Positions 19,801 through 29,200 of a DNA stretch of 57,226 nt are shown here, piece after piece (positions within the stretch are counted from its first letter, which is position 1; each line of letters starts with the position of its first letter). The notes beneath the pieces were generated by a model, which had not been told where the DNA came from, did no database searches, and saw nothing but the letters and a program-made list of their open reading frames with translations. Where the stretch lies: positions 1-57,226 of the forward strand of contig CAADSM010000022.1 in NCBI GenBank assembly GCA_900751785.1, written 5' to 3'. Origin of the DNA: Lachnospiraceae bacterium. Its GTDB lineage: Bacteria; Bacillota; Clostridia; Lachnospirales; Lachnospiraceae. The translations under genes were made by a program, and so were the position numbers.

Positions 19801-21712
19801 CCCGCGCCTGCACGTCCAGCTTCATTGTCTGCCCTATTGTAAGCTCTGTGTCGGCCGCTGTCAGATCCAGCGCTACATTAGGATTAAACCGATAAATCTT
19901 GTTTCCTTCTATGGTCAATCCATCCACGCTCTTCGCATCCACAGTCCGGTTGCCCGACTGATAAAACTCATTGTTAAGGATCCGGATATTCTTATGCACA
20001 GTACTGTCCGTAGAGACAGTCGGATTCGTCGGCTCTATAAAGATAACGCCGTTTCCTCCGCAGCGGTAAAAGGTATTATTCTGGATCAGGACATCCTCAA
20101 CTCTTCCGGATTCATACCAGCTCTGCGCGTCACACGAAATGTAAATGGCTGCCATTGACATTCCTTCAAACACGTTGTCCTCGATCACGACCGGCTGTCT
20201 TGTCGTTACCAGAACTCCCCTGGTCGGGATCTGGCGGAAAAGATTTCCTTTGATATTGACGCTCGGTGTATAGGTGATGTTTTCCGCTACGTACTCGTTC
20301 ACCGCCACTTCCTCCGGGATCGGTTCGGTAAACCGAATCACCGTATCAGTAAGGCTGATCCCTTCACTGCTGTCTCCGGTCGGGCCGCTGATCACACGCT
20401 CCACCGTGCGGACGGAATCTTCTACCGGGAGCATATTACTCTGCCTGGTAAATTCCACCTCATCGCCAGCCGCAAAGCTCGGGAATCCCGCCGTCTCATT
20501 ATGTTTATACCGGACAGTCACCTCACGTCTGTCTTCACTGATATTGACCACCTGCTGGAACGTACCGTGTATATTGATCGGGTCATCATGTGCATTTGCA
20601 AAATAGCAGTCCTGGATGTCGATCAGCCCCTTACAGCCGGACATCTGAACAAAGTCCGCATATCCTGCGGTCGTGCGCCCTGTATTTTCCGGCGCTTTGA
20701 AATCCACATCATGCAGTGATATATTCTCAGACGTCTGTCCCACCATTCCAAAACCATGGAGGAATTTAATATCCAGCTGCTCCATCTTGATATCTTTGCT
20801 CAGCCAGAAAAAGGTTCCCGGAGTATCCCTCACCGTCGGGCGCATCTGATAACACATTCCGGCATTGACACTTCCCGGCTTCTCAGAATAAGTAAATTTT
20901 ACTCTGTGATTCCCAAGATCTTCAATCCCCGTCTTATTATTGAACAGATCATTCGACCTTGTGGTAATCCCCGTTTTCAAGTCTATGCTCTGAGGATAAT
21001 TATTCGGGAATTTGTCCGTCCCGGTCCAATAATATTCATCTGTATACGGGCTCTTATCACTGTACCAGTACAGACTGTTGTTTTCTACCTTATAGTTATA
21101 GCACTCAGGAATATAGACCGTCGCCGTGTTCCCGTCTGTTTCCTCAACGGTCACATCTACAACAGTAGGGACCGCGAAATCTACGGAAAACTCTTCAAAC
21201 GTAACATTCTCACTCCGTATCGCCGCAAATGTCGTCATTTTCCCGTGAAAGATAAAATCCGAGCCATTTCCATCAATCGTAATATTCTTCAGGTCTTCCA
21301 CCAGGATACCGATCTTTTTATCCTTATATGTCGTATCCGCACCTACTGTATTGGATACGTAAAGCTCCCGCTCTTCCGCTTTATCCGGATAGATCTGATA
21401 CTCTCCCTTGGGGAAGCTGATCACAATACTCTCATCCGGAGATTCCTCCTGGATCCGCTCTGCCTCGTCAAGCGCCTTGATGACCGCCTCGGCACTGTCT
21501 CTTGCTCCCCCGGGATCCGCCCCGAAATCTGTCACATCGATCGTAGTGACATTCTCTTCCGCTGCCTGGACCTGGGATATCCCGCCTGCATAAGGAAATA
21601 TACTGCTGCCTGCCAACATCACGGCGAGCGCGGCGGGCACTGCCCGTCTGCCTCCGCAGCGCTTAAGTATACTTCCCGCTGTCCCGGAGTTCCTACATCT
21701 TTTTGCTTTCAT
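15980..21712 (-). CDS. Cell-surface GH110 alpha-galactosidase
   Basis: A 1,910-aa secreted enzyme expected to remove terminal alpha-1,3-galactose, as on blood-group B and alpha-Gal mucin glycans. After the signal peptide comes a right-handed beta-helix catalytic region (starting VTDFGADPGG, ending near residue 640) with the family-like stretch YADFVQMSGC, CYFANAHDDPINIHGTF. Bacterial Ig-like (Big_2) domains, a LamG-like region, cadherin-like sandwiches, an NPCBM/CBM51-like domain (starting IYLSDLAYN), FIVAR-like repeats and sorting signal SVKTGD with RRRRETR tail follow. I chose the ATG at 21712 (MKAKRC), preceded by AAAGGAG; the predicted transcription start near 21766 rules out a start at 21769. 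The two-box operator lies upstream. Linkage specificity is inferred from family membership. Confidence 0.88.
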   Translation of the reverse strand: MKAKRCRNSGTAGSILKRCGGRRAVPAALAVMLAGSSIFPYAGGISQVQAAEENVTTIDVTDFGADPGGARDSAEAVIKALDEAERIQEESPDESIVISFPKGEYQIYPDKAEERELYVSNTVGADTTYKDKKIGILVEDLKNITIDGNGSDFIFHGKMTTFAAIRSENVTFEEFSVDFAVPTVVDVTVEETDGNTATVYIPECYNYKVENNSLYWYSDKSPYTDEYYWTGTDKFPNNYPQSIDLKTGITTRSNDLFNNKTGIEDLGNHRVKFTYSEKPGSVNAGMCYQMRPTVRDTPGTFFWLSKDIKMEQLDIKFLHGFGMVGQTSENISLHDVDFKAPENTGRTTAGYADFVQMSGCKGLIDIQDCYFANAHDDPINIHGTFQQVVNISEDRREVTVRYKHNETAGFPSFAAGDEVEFTRQSNMLPVEDSVRTVERVISGPTGDSSEGISLTDTVIRFTEPIPEEVAVNEYVAENITYTPSVNIKGNLFRQIPTRGVLVTTRQPVVIEDNVFEGMSMAAIYISCDAQSWYESGRVEDVLIQNNTFYRCGGNGVIFIEPTNPTVSTDSTVHKNIRILNNEFYQSGNRTVDAKSVDGLTIEGNKIYRFNPNVALDLTAADTELTIGQTMKLDVQARASALNADIYGFNGCKNVVIADNSYDNGLKMNASISNMQESDVQISEQEGILIGNGQVTPAVGTIHYESSDPSVAEVSYDGVVTAVSEGTADITAYSVMNGRKYVSNVQTVNVAETGDTVYPQSVILTSDGDVLEGVGSTMQFTAAVMPENVSDASVTYSVADARTGESTSAAEISSDGVLTAKAAGAVEVRATASNGMTARKLVVIKEAGIVLSDVFEIKKETSGMWRLNPEDESLSIWPTGGSEWAAGNGATNIFLTDVPDADTVSVTVKMDGKTQNGYEEGGIVLYKDSDNYTAIQRKHAGGSPNINVTTENAGSPSEAGIADIPENAVYFKLEKTGDSISGFYSIDGSEWTLVRTVENAGLQDGFKAGILCACGNGVTEIRFSQFAVNGEQVPFAKPAVLPEVADVQTIYDAESNTLSAQYDTSGDSTDFDIVRWMKAEEEDGAYELVAGMEGNQIEVPYELSGSYFKAVVIPGISNGAYGEPAAAEQAVKTEKTEMEELKPANSGLEAVESSVDFGAFQKSVYYYLASAPETDHVSMKFLPEEGADVLVTQNGKHLEQTEDNSYEISLSPGINALEVFVTAQDGETQSVYRFIVLHNTVSHIQVSGIQINGEALEGFDPQVHEYTYFAETADLDKVKIQVQSNGTTVIAANGQRTEGDTAEVGLIESNTDISVAVHAADGALTEYYVIHVQKPDDTNAKLEEVDAGKFAVLDKEFSPEENNYTGKVFAEEIRFTFTAEERNAVIYVKQNGEETASAAHRLEQNLHFYKGENVVEVQVCSEDGEHEQTYRFVFEAPEVIYLSDLAYNAEKSYCGNASENQIQYDKSTGNKINNVVTPADITLLQEDGSIRTFERGIGAHATSDIYFDIEGMAVDTFTTYFGIDQEVGKGESSVRFAFYKDAEEIPYDGQENEMLEDTAMKQISFSVKDAKELRLYADAGQYEWSDHVSYGDAKFTTTFAEKPQTPDDEISTAVLEYALSLAETADTEGVVDSVVKIFNDAKAAAEDILARVQEGDPTVTQEMVDESWQNLIKAMQYLSFKQGDKTDLQKVIDMAKSLDLNEYLDEGKQAFTDALSAAEAVLANGDAMQDEVDQSWKDLLKAMSELRLKPNKDALKDLIDEASAVSTEGADEETIAAFQNALAAAMSVYDNEQATEEEVAAAEEDLQAALDQLRAAAGGTEDPDNSGDDGKTGNGGSGQDQNGQNSSTGGNDADTSDKDNASAQTDTTKNNSAQKSVKTGDTAAPIVGAAAAMMLAAAAGVMAYRRRRETR

Positions 21713-21772
21713 GAATTTTCCCTCTCCTTTCCATAGATTTTGTAAAATTATCCACAAAATCTCACACATATA

Positions 21773-21835
21773 AGTATAAATGCATAATTCTCAACTCTCA
21801 ATAAACTATTTTGTCAGCATTTTGTACTATTTTGT
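21773..21835 (-). promoter_or_regulatory. GH110 promoter with two-box operator
   Basis: Minus strand: box 1 ACAAAATAGTAC (21835-21824), box 2 ACAAAATAGTTT (21814-21803), -35 TTGAGA (21801-21796), 17-bp spacer, -10 TATACT (21778-21773). Box spacing (21 bp) and box-to-promoter distance equal those of GH2. AATTATGCATT before the -10 is also identical. Confidence 0.8.
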
Positions 21836-21865
21836 TTTCTCCTTCTATCAAAAGGCATATAAAAA

Positions 21866-21892
21866 AAGAGCGTCATTTTTCAGAACACTCTT
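21866..21892 (-). terminator. Hairpin upstream of the GH110 promoter
   Basis: AAGAGTGT pairs with ACGCTCTT (one G-U) and is followed on the minus strand by TTTTTTT. It occupies the same place relative to the promoter as 15226-15249 does for GH2, but no gene is recognised between it and the antisense promoter at 21995. Positions 21893-21990 otherwise show nothing. Confidence 0.7.
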
Positions 21893-21994
21893 CCAAAATC
21901 CGACCGAGAAATACATAGGGAAAAATTTCGTATGTCCGAAATATCCGCTGCCACGAACAGGATCAGACAGACCTGGACTGCCGCAAAAATTTCC

Positions 21995-22117
21995 TTGTAT
22001 ACTGGCGGTCATTATGCTATATTATGAATAGAAAAGGGAAACCGCAAGCGGCTTACCCCGAATCATATGCAACTACCTTTACAGGCAGCCGTCAACTATT
22101 CGCAGTAGTTGGCGGCT
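21995..22117 (+). ncRNA. Antisense RNA antitoxin of the holin-like toxin
   Basis: Promoter: -35 TTGTAT (21995-22000), 17-bp spacer, -10 TATATT (22018-22023). An RNA starting near 22030 would form a 5' stem-loop (AACCGCAAGCGGCTT) and end at hairpin 22087-22117 followed by TATTTCTTT. It runs against the 3' end of the toxin message, so the two RNAs would pair there, as in TxpA/RatA-type type I systems. Function is inferred from this layout. Confidence 0.7.
22087..22117 (+). terminator. Terminator of the antisense RNA
   Basis: AGCCGTCAACTA pairs with TAGTTGGCGGCT (one G-U), followed by TATTTCTTT on the plus strand. Its right edge touches the toxin stop codon at 22117-22119, and read on the other strand the same hairpin could end the toxin message. 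Confidence 0.75.
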
Positions 22118-22209
22118 TATTTCTTTCCCCTGAAAATCTGATAACACAGACTGACAAGGGCGACAATGAAAATCAACAACTGGAACAGGTCCGAATATGT
22201 AACATTCAT
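22117..22209 (-). CDS. Holin-like type I toxin peptide, 30 aa
   Basis: A 30-residue membrane peptide, MNVTYSDLFQLLIFIVALVS then LCYQIFRGKK: one hydrophobic span with a short lysine-rich tail. This matches the small 'putative holin-like toxin' peptides common in Clostridia and Bacilli, which act on the inner membrane when not silenced by antisense RNA. I chose the ATG at 22209, nine bases after AGGAGG; an ATG six bases upstream (22215) is too close to that site. The promoter is at 22299-22327, and an antisense RNA opposes its 3' end. Broken and orphan relatives lie at 10190-10268 and 15760-15880. Confidence 0.8.
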   Translation of the reverse strand: MNVTYSDLFQLLIFIVALVSLCYQIFRGKK

Positions 22210-22298
22210 TGGCATCGCCCTCCTTTCTTTCGTCTGGAGGGTTCGCCCCTCCGAAAAACTCAGAGGGTAAGCCGCCCGGCTTTGGTTTCCCTGTCCAC

Positions 22299-22327
22299 AT
22301 ACTATCATAAGAGCAAACAGCGCACAA
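22299..22327 (-). promoter_or_regulatory. Toxin promoter
   Basis: Minus strand: -35 TTGTGC (22327-22322), 17-bp spacer, -10 TAGTAT (22304-22299). The roughly 75-base leader contains a GGAGGG/CCCTCC stem-loop (about 22236-22252) before the real RBS, which could hide or delay translation. Confidence 0.6.
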
Positions 22328-22390
22328 TATCTATTTCGGTATCCCGTCAGCCCTCAGGTCTGACAGATCAAGCCGACGTATCATATAGCT

Positions 22391-22420
22391 GAATGAGCCC
22401 GCCAAAAGGCGGGCTCATTC
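22391..22420 (-). terminator. Terminator after GH101, copy 3 of the family
   Basis: GAATGAGCCCGCC/GGCGGGCTCATTC with a 4-base loop and the same CAATATACTCA flank as 10265-10295 and 15922-15952. One stem pair is changed on both sides (A-T to G-C), so pairing has been kept. Confidence 0.7.
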
Positions 22421-22447
22421 AATATACTCATTCTATCTCTTGGCAGT

Positions 22448-23295
22448 TTATCTCGTCTCTCTTCTCCGTCTGTGAGCTATAACTCCTGCTGCCGCTGCCA
22501 GCATCATCACTGCCGCCATTCCTGCGATCGGAGCCGCAGTATCGCCGGTCTTCACACTCTTCTGCGCACTGTTGTTCTTAGTCGTATCTGTCTGAGCTGA
22601 CGCATTATCCTTATCTGAAGTATCCGCACTGCTTCCGTCGCTGCCGGAGTTATCCGGATCTTCCGTATCCCCAACTGCCGCGCGGAGCTGGTCAAGTGCT
22701 GCCTGCAGACCTTCCTCTGCTGTCGCGACCTCTTCCTCTGTCGCCTGCTCGTTTTCGTATACGCTCATCGCCGCTGCAAGGGCGTTCTGGAACGCTGCGA
22801 TCGTCTCTTCGTCAGCGCCCCCTGTACTCATGCCGTTTGCCTCGTCGATCAGATCTTTGAGCGCATCCTTGTTCGGTTTCAGTCTGAGCTCACTCATGGC
22901 TTTCAGCAGATCTCTCCAGGACTGATCTACTTCATCCTGCATCGCGTCTCCATTTGCCAGGACTGCTTCCGCTGCTGTGAGGGCGTCTGTGAATGCCTGC
23001 TGGCCTTCATCCAGATATTTGCTCAGATCGAGCGACTTCGCCATGTCGATGACCTTCTGAAGGTCTGTCTTGTCTCCCTGCTTGAAGGACAGATACTGCA
23101 TTGCCTTGATCAGGTTCTGCCAGCTCTCATCTACCATCTCCTGGGTAACTGTCGGATCGTCCTCCTGTACTCTTGCGAGGATATCCTCTGCCGCTGCCTT
23201 CGCGTCGTTGAAGATCTTGACTACTGAGTCGACCACGCCTTCGGTATCGGCTGTCTCTGCAAGGCTTAATGCGTATTCGAGGACTGTAGTTGAAA
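22448..23295 (-). repeat. FIVAR/sorting-signal DNA block, copy 3
   Basis: Matches 10323-11225 and 15980-16890, with a shorter linker before the sorting signal. A further, more divergent FIVAR-like unit precedes it in this gene. Confidence 0.8.
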
Positions 23296-26200
23296 CTGGT
23301 TCCGGCGGCACAAGTGCATCGATTGCCGCTCTAAGTGCTGCCGCTGCGCTGTCCACATCCTCCTGTGAGGCATCGGTATTCTCAAACACCTCCTGTGCTG
23401 TTTCCACTGCATCCTGCAGCGCTGCCCAGCTCGCCTCTGAATAATCCGACTCGTTCAGCCCTGCTGCCTCAGCAAGCAGTAAATACAGGCTGCTCTTATC
23501 AGCAGAAGACATTTTCTCGATTACCTTTAAGGTCAGATCGATCGTCTGTGTATCTGCGCCGTCACTGCTGTCAAATACAAGTCCCAGTGTATGCTCTCCG
23601 GTCTCCAAGGTGCTGAGATAAGTACCTGCGACTGTCAGAGTGCTTCCGTCAAAGCTATAGTTTTCTCCAGCTGTCTCTGCTCCGTCTACCGTAATCCCTT
23701 TCAGCGTATATCCATTCGGAGCTGTAATGATTGACAGGTCTGCCGGATTCGTCTTATTCACGATAAATGTATCGCCTACCGCCTCAGGCAGCAGCTCTGT
23801 CTTCTGTGCCTGTGCCAGGATCTGATCAGCATCCAGCGCCATGCGGTATATCTTCACTTCGTCGATCAGACCGCCGTACTTATGGAGCATAGAACCGCCG
23901 CTGTTATAATGGCTTCCGATATTGATCGGATTCGTCACACTGTCCGGATAGCTTTCAAACTTCGCCCGTGCGGTCTCTTCTCCGTTGAAATACATCACAA
24001 ATTCTTTGTCTTTGAAAGTAATCGCCACATGTGTCCACTCGCCTACCGGAACTGTCTGTGAGCTTGTCAGGTCCACTCCTCTGGAGCCGTCGTAAGGCGA
24101 TGCCCAGAGCTTGTTATCTGTCCGGATATGGAACCACATTCCCGCTACAGCCGAGCCGCTGACGTCATTGCCCATGATCGTCTGAGATTCTGTCGGACTT
24201 CCGTCCCAGTTGATCCACGCTGAGAATGTCCACTCCGGTGCATCCGTAAGCGCTTCTCCTGAAATCTGCACGTTGCCGTTCTTGTTGAAGTCTCCTGCAT
24301 TGCCGGCAAGTCCTGTCTCTGCGACTCCGACATTCGTCTTCACGCCGTTCTCCTGGGCGCTGAAATCATATGCCGTCTCTGTGCTGTCTTCATCGAATTT
24401 AAAGTAACGTGAAACGATTGAAAGCTGGATCGTTTTCTCGCCTGTACATGCATTCATTGCGGATGAGGTATCCTGGACTCCTGCCACAGTCAGCAGAAAC
24501 GGTTTGTCTGCCGGCAGTCCGTCAGCTGTCAGTTTTACTGTTTTACCGTCCTCCTGCAGGACAGCTCTGGACACGCTGCCTCCGTCAGAGAGCATATAGT
24601 TGGTAAGTGTCTCTGCTGATTCCTTATCAACTTCTTCATTAAATACGACTGTGATATCCGTTGTGCCCTCAAGCTCTGCCGAGATAACCTCCGGCGCCTT
24701 CAGGTCAGTTCCGTTATACCCGCTGACAGGTTCACACTTATCACTCTCAGTCTTTCCGACATTAACAGCGGATACCTGATAGCTGTATGTCGTATACTCG
24801 CTCATATCCGTATCCCGGTACTGCGTATCTGTCACTGACGCGATCAGGGCTCCGTCTCGGTAAACGTTGTATCCCGTCACCCATGTATCCTCGTCTGTAG
24901 ATTCATTCCACGTCAGATCCATACCGCCGTCTTCTGCCGTTACCGTCAATCCTTCCGGAACTGAGGGAGCTGTAGGATCGTTCAGGCTGTATACTTCAAA
25001 ATTATCAAGCACGCTGCCCCGCTCAATGCGTACGATGTAGTCCTCCCGGTCTCCTGTCGTAAATTCAAACTGACTGTGTCCGGCCGCAAAGCTTTCATTC
25101 AGCACCTGATCGCTGTCTTCCGCTTCCGACTGGACATATACACGTCCGTCGCCGAGGGTGTCAAATTCCACTCTATAGGTTGTATTCGGCTCCAGCCTCA
25201 TTGTTGCCGGGCTCGTCCTCACCGTAACGTCCCCCTGTCCATACAGGCCATACAGCTTCAGGGACCAGTTTCCGGAAATCGTATCACTCGTATACGGAAG
25301 ATGCGTTTCGGAAAGATGCGGCACTCCGTCTGCCGAGCGCTCCGGATTAAAGATACCGTAAGCTCCCTGCTCTACATATTCAAATGTCTCGTTTGCCACA
25401 TAGTTCGACGGCAGATCCGGCTCTTCTGTCTTGACGATCCTGGTCTCCATGAATGTCGCCACGCCGTCCGCAGACTCACACGCATCGGCGGAGAGTGTCA
25501 CCTTAGCTGTCGTCTCGCCTTCCGGCTGTACGAAGTCTACCCACATTCTCTGAACCATCTTGCCCTTTGCATAGCTGTCAAAATACTGGTTTGCCATGAC
25601 CACCTGGTCCACATAATTCTCATATGTTTTTCCGTCCGGCGTCTCAACCGTGAGACGTGCCGTCTTTCCATTCTCTGCCCCGGCGTGAACTACAAGACGG
25701 TACTTCTGTCCTCCTTTGAGTCCTTCCATTGTCTGGCTGACCTGTCCGGCCTCTGCGCCGCTCATTGTAAGGATCGATACGCCGTTGCTGTCGTCATTGA
25801 ACTCAATGTCTGCATCTCCGTCCTTCTCCCATACAGAGAAATCACGGCTGTTGAAACCTGTATCCTTGAGCGGGCTTCCCTCGCTCCATACAGTCTCGTC
25901 CTTTTCCGCCTCGCCCGGATATACTACATAAGGAGTTGCCGCCTCAGCAGCAATCGTCACCTGTCCGTCTGTTACTTCAAGCGTGTCAACAAGATTTTTC
26001 CCGTTCTGTGTCGTCTCATAAAGCTTCACTGTACTCAGATCAGACCAGGATTCCGGCAGTGTCCATGTCGTCTCGCCGCCGTTCGGATTCCAGTGATAGA
26101 TCTTCGCCGCTTCATCCGGATTCTTCGTCTCGCTGTCCTCTGCGAACCACGGAATGAATACCAGGCTTCCGTCAGCGATCAGACTGCCGTCCTTGTAGAT

Positions 26201-29200
26201 CTTTCCCTCACTTGTAGATCTGACATTTCCTTCAAATATTGCTTCTTCCGACGTCTGTTTTCTGACATCATGATTCATCAGGTATCTCTGCGGGAGCTGT
26301 TCTGTATAGAACTGCTGCACCAGAGAGTTGATATTGTTATTGTGCTGCCATGACATCATGGACACGCTCCGGCTGTAGCCGCCGCGGTAAATGCTGCTGC
26401 TGTTATAGACATCCTTCTGCGTGTGGTAAACGAACCTGTGCATTCCATCTCCGATTCCCGGCCAGTGCACCCATGCTGCAAAACGGTCAAAATCAGACTT
26501 GTTTTCTGTTCCGAGCATAGCGCCGTGATCTCCCACGAGATTCTGCGCCAGCCTTGCCTCTGCCCAGCGGTCGTCTCCATAGGTATCTACATAGACAAAA
26601 CCAATTCCCGGAACCTGCTCAAACATCGAGTTGAGCCTTGCATCCATTCCACCATTGAGAATGTCCACATCCCTGCGCAGTCTCTTGGACTGATCCATCC
26701 ATGCCCATCCGTTATAAACCGACATAGTCTGATCATTATACATCTTTGCTTCCGGATAGGACTCAGAATGGTTGATGTGGATACCCATTATGCTGTTGAT
26801 GCCCTGCATGATCTCAGCTGCCTTCTGCATATCTTCCGCATCGCCCGCCCGGTGATTGATATCATCGTAGTCAGAATGGCCGGAATCATGTCCTTCATTT
26901 GCATATCCTTTAAATACAAGGATCTGATCAAATCCGTCGATCATATTAGAAAGACGTTTCATATTGTCCGCAACTTTAAGGAAAGGCTGCTGAACGCCGC
27001 TGGCAAAGTTATATCCCACATGGATAAAGCTGTCTGCCATGGTATCTCCACCGTTGATCTTATCCTTGATGATCGTCTTCAGCGCGTTTGCGCCATCCTG
27101 CCAGTCCATTGTCCCGTCTTCGTTCGTATCTTCTGTCAGAACGACCTGGCAGTAAAGATCCTCATCGTCAAACATTTTTTCTCCGTCGATCCCACGGTAC
27201 ATAAAATCCTGGCTGGAGAATCCGGCTACGACCGTTCCATCGCTCTTGCGGTAAGCGCGATGCCTAAATTCGCGCATATTCATGAGTACATTATTCTCCA
27301 TGGATGCGGAGAGCTCGTCTGTAGTGATCACCGGAATGATACATGCGGTGTCCGCATCAAAGGATATATTCCCGTCTGCGATGTTATAATGTACTTCATT
27401 CACGTCGTCAATATTGTACTGCCCACGGCTCGGTACGATCGTGTCAAGCTTCGCCCCCGGCTGCTGGCTTGTCGCGGAAAGCATCGGCTGATTCGGGAAT
27501 CCGATGGAATTGACTCTCATCGCCTCGTCATTGATGTTTTTAATGCGCATATCCAGGATATTCCCTTCAAGCACTGTATACTCCACATCAAATGTAACGC
27601 CAGCCTTTTCCACGTTCACGGAATATACGACAGACTCATCCGTCTGCGATGTAATTTCCGCAGATGCAGGGTAGTCCACTGTATTGATCGTTACATAGTT
27701 ATACTTAAATTCAGACCCATACAGTTTCTTTCCGTTCAGTGTATAATCGATGACTCTCGGGAAGTCATCTGCCAGAGCTACCGTCAGGTCATTTTTTGCA
27801 ATGCTCGTTTCCGTGCTGCTGTCTTCCTCTGCTATCCTCATCGGAAGTGTCCGGAATACGACCTGCTTCACCAGGATATCGCTCTGAGATTCTGTGGAGA
27901 TTCCCACCATGCCTTCTATCTCGTCTGCATCGGAAACCGTACCGGAATATACATAATAGTCATCCAGCCATACGCTGATCGTCTCTCCCTGGAAACGCAC
28001 CTTCAGTTTTGTATCCGCCAGCCCTGCACGCGACAGTAGAAATGTTCCGTCTCCGCCTACAGTATATTTCGTTCCGCTGCTGTTCCGGAATGCCCATGTC
28101 ATCGCTCCGCTGTCATCTTCCTGCAGCATTCCCTGCCAGCTGTTCTGCTCCGGGTCTCCGCGGAACAGAAAACCGGTCCTTCCATAATCAGACTTCTGGT
28201 CAAATGTGATCTCGATCTCACCGTTCATCATGCTGGGAGCGTCTAAAGCAAACAGTTTATTTTCTCCTGTAAGCCTCAGGCCGCCTTCTTCCATCTCAGC
28301 AGTTCCCGATCCTGACAGCTTCTGCCAGACATCCAGTCCCATATCAGGAGTCCATATGTATTCCTCTTCTTCCACCTCTACATACTTCACCACGGAAAAT
28401 GTATCCGTCATCAGTCCTTCGAACGCAATATCAAGAGTAAATGAACCTTCCTGTGCTGCGATGTATTCCTTGCTCAGGATGATCTTTCCATCCTCCAGCG
28501 TATAGTCTGTCCCTGCCTCCAGGAGCTCGCCGTTGTTCTTCACAGACTCTACGGCATCTCCGTCCGCCAGGGTAACCGGGATCTCAATACTGCTCATCCC
28601 CCAGTCCTTTTCCAGGACTGTGACCCGGTCAAGATCAACAGAAGATTTTTTCAGTTCCCTGAAACTATAATTTGAGACCTCCACTGTTTTATGCCCGATC
28701 CCGTCGCTTGGCCCCCATACGCGCACCGCCGGTCTTCCCTCAGTGATCTCAGATCTTGTCGTCGTCTCAGCCGTTTTTTCATCATTTACATACATTGTGA
28801 TCGTATCGTCACATGTCACCAATTTCATAGAATACGTCGTATCCGACTGGAACGAGATTCCCGTCTGATTCGTAATGCCCGGCCACGCCTCGCTGCCGTT
28901 CACCTGGGAACTGTGCTGTATGCTCGCGGAAGTATCGATCGCGATACCATCACAATTTTTCCCATCGATAAATCTCGGAAACATACCAACGCGGTAGGCT
29001 CCCTCGCCTTCTCCTGAAACAGTGAGGTCAAACGTCCACACACTGTCTTCATAAGATTCCTCCGCCGCATTGTACAGGATAACGCTTCCGTATCCGGCCT
29101 GATCGTAAAATTCTCTGTAATCAAAAGTAAATCCCGCACTGCCGTCTTCCGGCGCTCCGAGTGTTCCTTCCGGAATTTCCTGATCCACATTGTCGCCGAA

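Noticed and set aside
22117..22308. A 63-aa start for the toxin peptide
   Set aside because: The start would be a non-ATG codon well upstream of the AGGAGG site, and only the last 30-32 residues match the holin-like toxin pattern.
26423..28039. Long plus-strand open frame (538 codons) opposite GH101
   Set aside because: It is fully inside the GH101 gene, has no RBS or family likeness, and its composition mirrors the complementary strand of a GC-balanced coding gene. Similar frames at 3073-4371, 9028-10257, 20756-21736 and 12825-13763 were rejected for the same reason.
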